A stretch of DNA of 5,822 nucleotides. Origin: Acidobacteriota bacterium. GTDB taxonomy: Bacteria; Acidobacteriota; Blastocatellia; Pyrinomonadales; Pyrinomonadaceae. The number at the start of each line of letters is the position of its first letter. Position 1 is the stretch's first letter. A model generated the notes under the pieces. The model worked only from the letters and a program-made list of their open reading frames with translations. It ran no database searches and had not been told where the DNA came from. Positions 3,236 through 5,822 of this stretch are shown piece by piece. The stretch covers positions 1-5,822 of the forward strand of contig JAKOSS010000423.1 in assembly GCA_029777145.1 (NCBI GenBank). The letters are read 5' to 3'. Made by a program: the position numbers and the translations under genes.

Positions 3236-5822
3236 TCAGTTTGTCGCCCGAATCGCCGAATGTGCGGCCGAGAGCCTCGCGATCGGAACTCTGAACGGCG
3301 AGCAGCTGACGTAATCGAGTCCGATCGAATTGAAGAACTCGATCGATCGCGGGTCGCCGCCGTGTTCGCCGCAGATGCCGACCTTCAGCTTCGGATTCGC
3401 CTTGCGGCCGCGTTCGATCGCAAGTTTTACGAGTTCGCCGACGCCGATCGTATCGAGCGTCTGGAACGGATCGTCGGGATAGATCTTCTTGTCGACGTAG
3501 AACGGCAGGAATCGCGCCGAGTCGTCGCGGCTCAGGCCGAGCGTCGTCTGCGTCAGGTCGTTCGTTCCGAACGAGAAGAAATCGGCAACCTCGGCGATCT
3601 GATCCGCGACCAACGCCGCGCGCGGAAGTTCGATCATCGTTCCGACGAGATAGTTCATATCCATGCCGTGTTCGTTCATGACCTGGCGCGCGACCTCGCG
3701 GACGATCTCCGCCTGATTCTTGAACTCTTCGGGCGTCGAGACGAGCGGGATCATGATCTCGGGCCGGACATCGATCCCTTCACCGGCGACCTCGCAAGCC
3801 GCCTCGACGATCGCCCGGACCTGCATTCGCGTGACCTCGGGAACGACGATGCCGAGACGGCATCCGCGCAGACCGAGCATCGGATTCGCTTCCGACAGTT
3901 GCTCGACGCGCCTCAGCAACCGACGCTTGTCGGCGATTTCGTCGATCAACAGATCCATGTCACGCGGCCCCGAAGCGCGCGCGCGGAACTTGAGTTCGGT
4001 CAGTTCGGCGAGCAATTCGACCTTGTTCGGCAGAAACTCGTGGAGCGGCGGATCAAGCAGGCGGATCGTCACCGGGAGTCCGGCCATTGCGCGAAAGATC
4101 TCGATGAAGTCCTGCTTCTGGAAGGGAAGCAGTTTGTCGAGCGCTTTCTCGCGGTTTCCGGCGCCGGTGGCGAGGATCATCTCACGCATGACCTCCAACC
4201 GGTTCTCGCCGAAGAACATATGCTCGGTGCGGCAAAGGCCGACGCCCTGTGCCCCGTAGTTGCGGGCGACATCCGAATCGTGGCCCGTATCGGCGTTGGC
4301 TCGGACGAGCAATCGGCGGAACGAATCCGCCCACTTCATCAGGAGTTCGAAATCTTCGTCAAGATGCGGCTGGACCGTCGGGATCCTTCCGCGATAAACG
4401 GCGCCGTGCGTGCCGTCGACGGTGATCCACTCGCCGCGGGTGATAGTGACATCCCCGACGGAGAATTCGTTGTGGCTGTAGTTGATGTTCAGATCGCTGG
4501 CGCCGGCGACGCAGGGCTTGCCCATGCCGCGCGCGACGACCGCCGCGTGCGACGTCATGCCGCCGTGTTGCGTCAGGATCGCCTGCGCCAAAACCATTCC
4601 GTGGAAATCGTCGGGACTGGTTTCGCGTCGGACGAGAATCACTTTTTCTCCGGCCTTCGCCATTTCTTCGGCTTCGTCAGGCGAGAAGACGACGACCCCC
4701 TGAGCGGCTCCGGGACTCGCGGGAAGTCCGGTTGCGAGCACTTCGGTCTTGTCGTCGGGATCGATCATCGGGTGCAGGAGCTGATCGAGCTGCTCGGGCG
4801 AGACACGTTGAACGGCCAACTTTTCGTCGATCAGGCCTTCCTTTTCCATCGCGACCGCGATCTTAACCGCTGACGCTCCGGTCCGTTTTCCGGTTCTCGT
4901 CTGCAGGATGTAGAGCTTCGCCCGTTCGATCGTGAACTCGATGTCTTGCATCTCGCGATAGTGATGTTCGAGCTGATTGCAGATCTCAAGCAGATTCTGA
5001 TAGATCTCGGGCATCGCCGTTTCGAGTACCGAGATCGGATTCGGCGTCCGAATTCCCGCGACGACATCCTCGCCCTGGGCGTTCAGAAGATATTCACCGT
5101 AAAGCCGGGCCTCGCCGGTTGACGGATTCCGCGTAAAGCAGACGCCCGTGCCGCTCGTTTCGCCGAGGTTGCCGAAAACCATCGACTGGACGTTGACGGC
5201 CGTTCCGAGATCTTCCGGAATGCGGTGGACGCGGCGATAGTCGACCGCGCGCTTGCCCATCCAGGAATCGAAGACCGCCGCGATCGCCATCTTGAGTTGT
5301 TCATCGACGTCTTCGGGAAATCCCTTGTAGTACTCGGCGTAAACGATCTTCTTGTAAGTCGCGACGATCTCTTTGAGCTCATCGGCCGTCAGTTCGGAGT
5401 CCATCCGCGTTCCGGCCTTGAATCGGTCGAGAACACGTTCGAATTTTTCATGTTCAATGCCAAGAACGATTTGGCTGAACAGGGAAACGAAACGGCGATA
5501 GGCGTCCCACGCAAAGCGCTCGTCGTTCGTCTGTTGTTGCAGGCCTTTGACCGTTTCATCGTTCAGTCCGAGATTGAGGATCGTGTCCATCATTCCGGGC
5601 ATCGAAACGGGCGATCCCGAACGGACCGAGATCAGGAGCGGGTTCTCGGGATTGCCGAAGCCGCGGCCAAGTTTCATCTCGAGTGCCGAGACGTGACGCT
5701 TAACCTGGTCCCAAAGTCCCGGCGGGAACATCTTGTCGTTCGCATGGTACGCGTTGCAGCAGTCGGTGGTAATTATGAATCCCGGCGGGATCGGAAGGCC
5801 GAGCTTCGTCATGTTTGCAAGA
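3236..5822 (-). CDS. ppdK: Pyruvate, phosphate dikinase (partial, N-terminus outside window)
   Basis: Cytoplasmic enzyme interconverting pyruvate + ATP + Pi and PEP + AMP + PPi, linking glycolysis and gluconeogenesis. Numbering from the internal Met at 5812: the nucleotide-binding part includes PPGFIITT (9-16) and SVRSGSPVSMPGMMDT (62-77). The swivelling phosphohistidine domain has GGMTSHAAVVARGMG with catalytic His422 (codon 4547-4549), preceded by the Thr that is the regulatory phosphosite in plant enzymes. The C-terminal PEP/pyruvate barrel has GLCRTEHMFF, LLDPPLHEFLP, FGTNDLTQTTLG and GICGEHGGDPRS with catalytic Cys814 (codon 3371-3373), ending in the family's SCSPFRVPIARL motif. The frame stays open to the edge with Leu-Ala-Asn before that Met, matching the family's LAEMT region, so the Met is internal. 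About 30 N-terminal residues are missing, judged from His455 of the Clostridium symbiosum enzyme. The usual TAR before GGMTSH reads TQH here. No frameshift is seen. It converges on the cytochrome c gene. Confidence 0.97.
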   Translation of the reverse strand, partial: LANMTKLGLPIPPGFIITTDCCNAYHANDKMFPPGLWDQVKRHVSALEMKLGRGFGNPENPLLISVRSGSPVSMPGMMDTILNLGLNDETVKGLQQQTNDERFAWDAYRRFVSLFSQIVLGIEHEKFERVLDRFKAGTRMDSELTADELKEIVATYKKIVYAEYYKGFPEDVDEQLKMAIAAVFDSWMGKRAVDYRRVHRIPEDLGTAVNVQSMVFGNLGETSGTGVCFTRNPSTGEARLYGEYLLNAQGEDVVAGIRTPNPISVLETAMPEIYQNLLEICNQLEHHYREMQDIEFTIERAKLYILQTRTGKRTGASAVKIAVAMEKEGLIDEKLAVQRVSPEQLDQLLHPMIDPDDKTEVLATGLPASPGAAQGVVVFSPDEAEEMAKAGEKVILVRRETSPDDFHGMVLAQAILTQHGGMTSHAAVVARGMGKPCVAGASDLNINYSHNEFSVGDVTITRGEWITVDGTHGAVYRGRIPTVQPHLDEDFELLMKWADSFRRLLVRANADTGHDSDVARNYGAQGVGLCRTEHMFFGENRLEVMREMILATGAGNREKALDKLLPFQKQDFIEIFRAMAGLPVTIRLLDPPLHEFLPNKVELLAELTELKFRARASGPRDMDLLIDEIADKRRLLRRVEQLSEANPMLGLRGCRLGIVVPEVTRMQVRAIVEAACEVAGEGIDVRPEIMIPLVSTPEEFKNQAEIVREVARQVMNEHGMDMNYLVGTMIELPRAALVADQIAEVADFFSFGTNDLTQTTLGLSRDDSARFLPFYVDKKIYPDDPFQTLDTIGVGELVKLAIERGRKANPKLKVGICGEHGGDPRSIEFFNSIGLDYVSCSPFRVPIARLSAAHSAIRATN

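Noticed and set aside
3128..4873. A 581-residue plus-strand open frame antisense to the dikinase gene
   Set aside because: The minus frame carries every conserved dikinase motif. The plus frame is Arg/Asp/Glu/Leu-rich with no domain, no ribosome binding site and no sensible start, typical of the antisense of a GC-rich coding gene. It also crosses the dikinase terminator.

Overview
The window looks like chromosome from an environmental, respiring Gram-negative-type bacterium. The multiheme cytochrome with its CGxxCH-x-MKPE start, the cytochrome b tail (HFYHVIFDPDVYP) and the pyruvate phosphate dikinase wording all recall Acidobacteriota (Blastocatellia/Pyrinomonadales-like) genomes. That assignment is made from memory of protein style, not from a search, and is only moderately secure. 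Nothing in the window looks like a phage, transposon, CRISPR array or RNA gene.

Layout, left to right. (1) Positions 1-183 hold the last 60 codons of a plus-strand cytochrome b-type membrane subunit, closed by a strong intrinsic terminator (205-241). (2) Positions 242-591 hold no convincing gene, but contain two hairpins. The one at 526-563 probably ends the next gene. (3) Positions 592-2214 (minus) encode a 540-residue, three-TM, eight-haem NapC/NirT-like cytochrome c. (4) Positions 2215-2657 form a 443-bp divergent intergenic region with a good sigma-54-type -24/-12 match (2586-2601) and a CRP/FNR-like palindrome (2401-2416). (5) Positions 2658-2993 (plus) encode a 111-residue exported monohaem class I cytochrome c, closed by a strong terminator (3029-3064). 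(6) Positions 3236-5822 (minus) encode most of pyruvate phosphate dikinase. It has its own terminator (3181-3208), and its N-terminus lies beyond the right edge.

The left 3 kb is an electron-transfer locus: a membrane b-type cytochrome, a membrane-anchored octahaem c-type cytochrome and a small soluble periplasmic cytochrome c. A reasonable inference is that the octahaem protein moves electrons between the membrane quinone pool and periplasmic partners, and that the small cytochrome shuttles them. The b and octahaem genes are convergent and the octahaem and monohaem genes divergent, so they are three transcription units, not one operon. The dikinase is central carbon metabolism (PEP/pyruvate) and is a neighbour without an obvious functional link.

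The most notable points are the sigma-54-like promoter and palindrome in the divergent region, the CX3CH first haem site, the two long haem-free stretches inside the octahaem cytochrome, and its C-terminal tandem 24-residue haem module. I see no clear evidence for a wholly new system.
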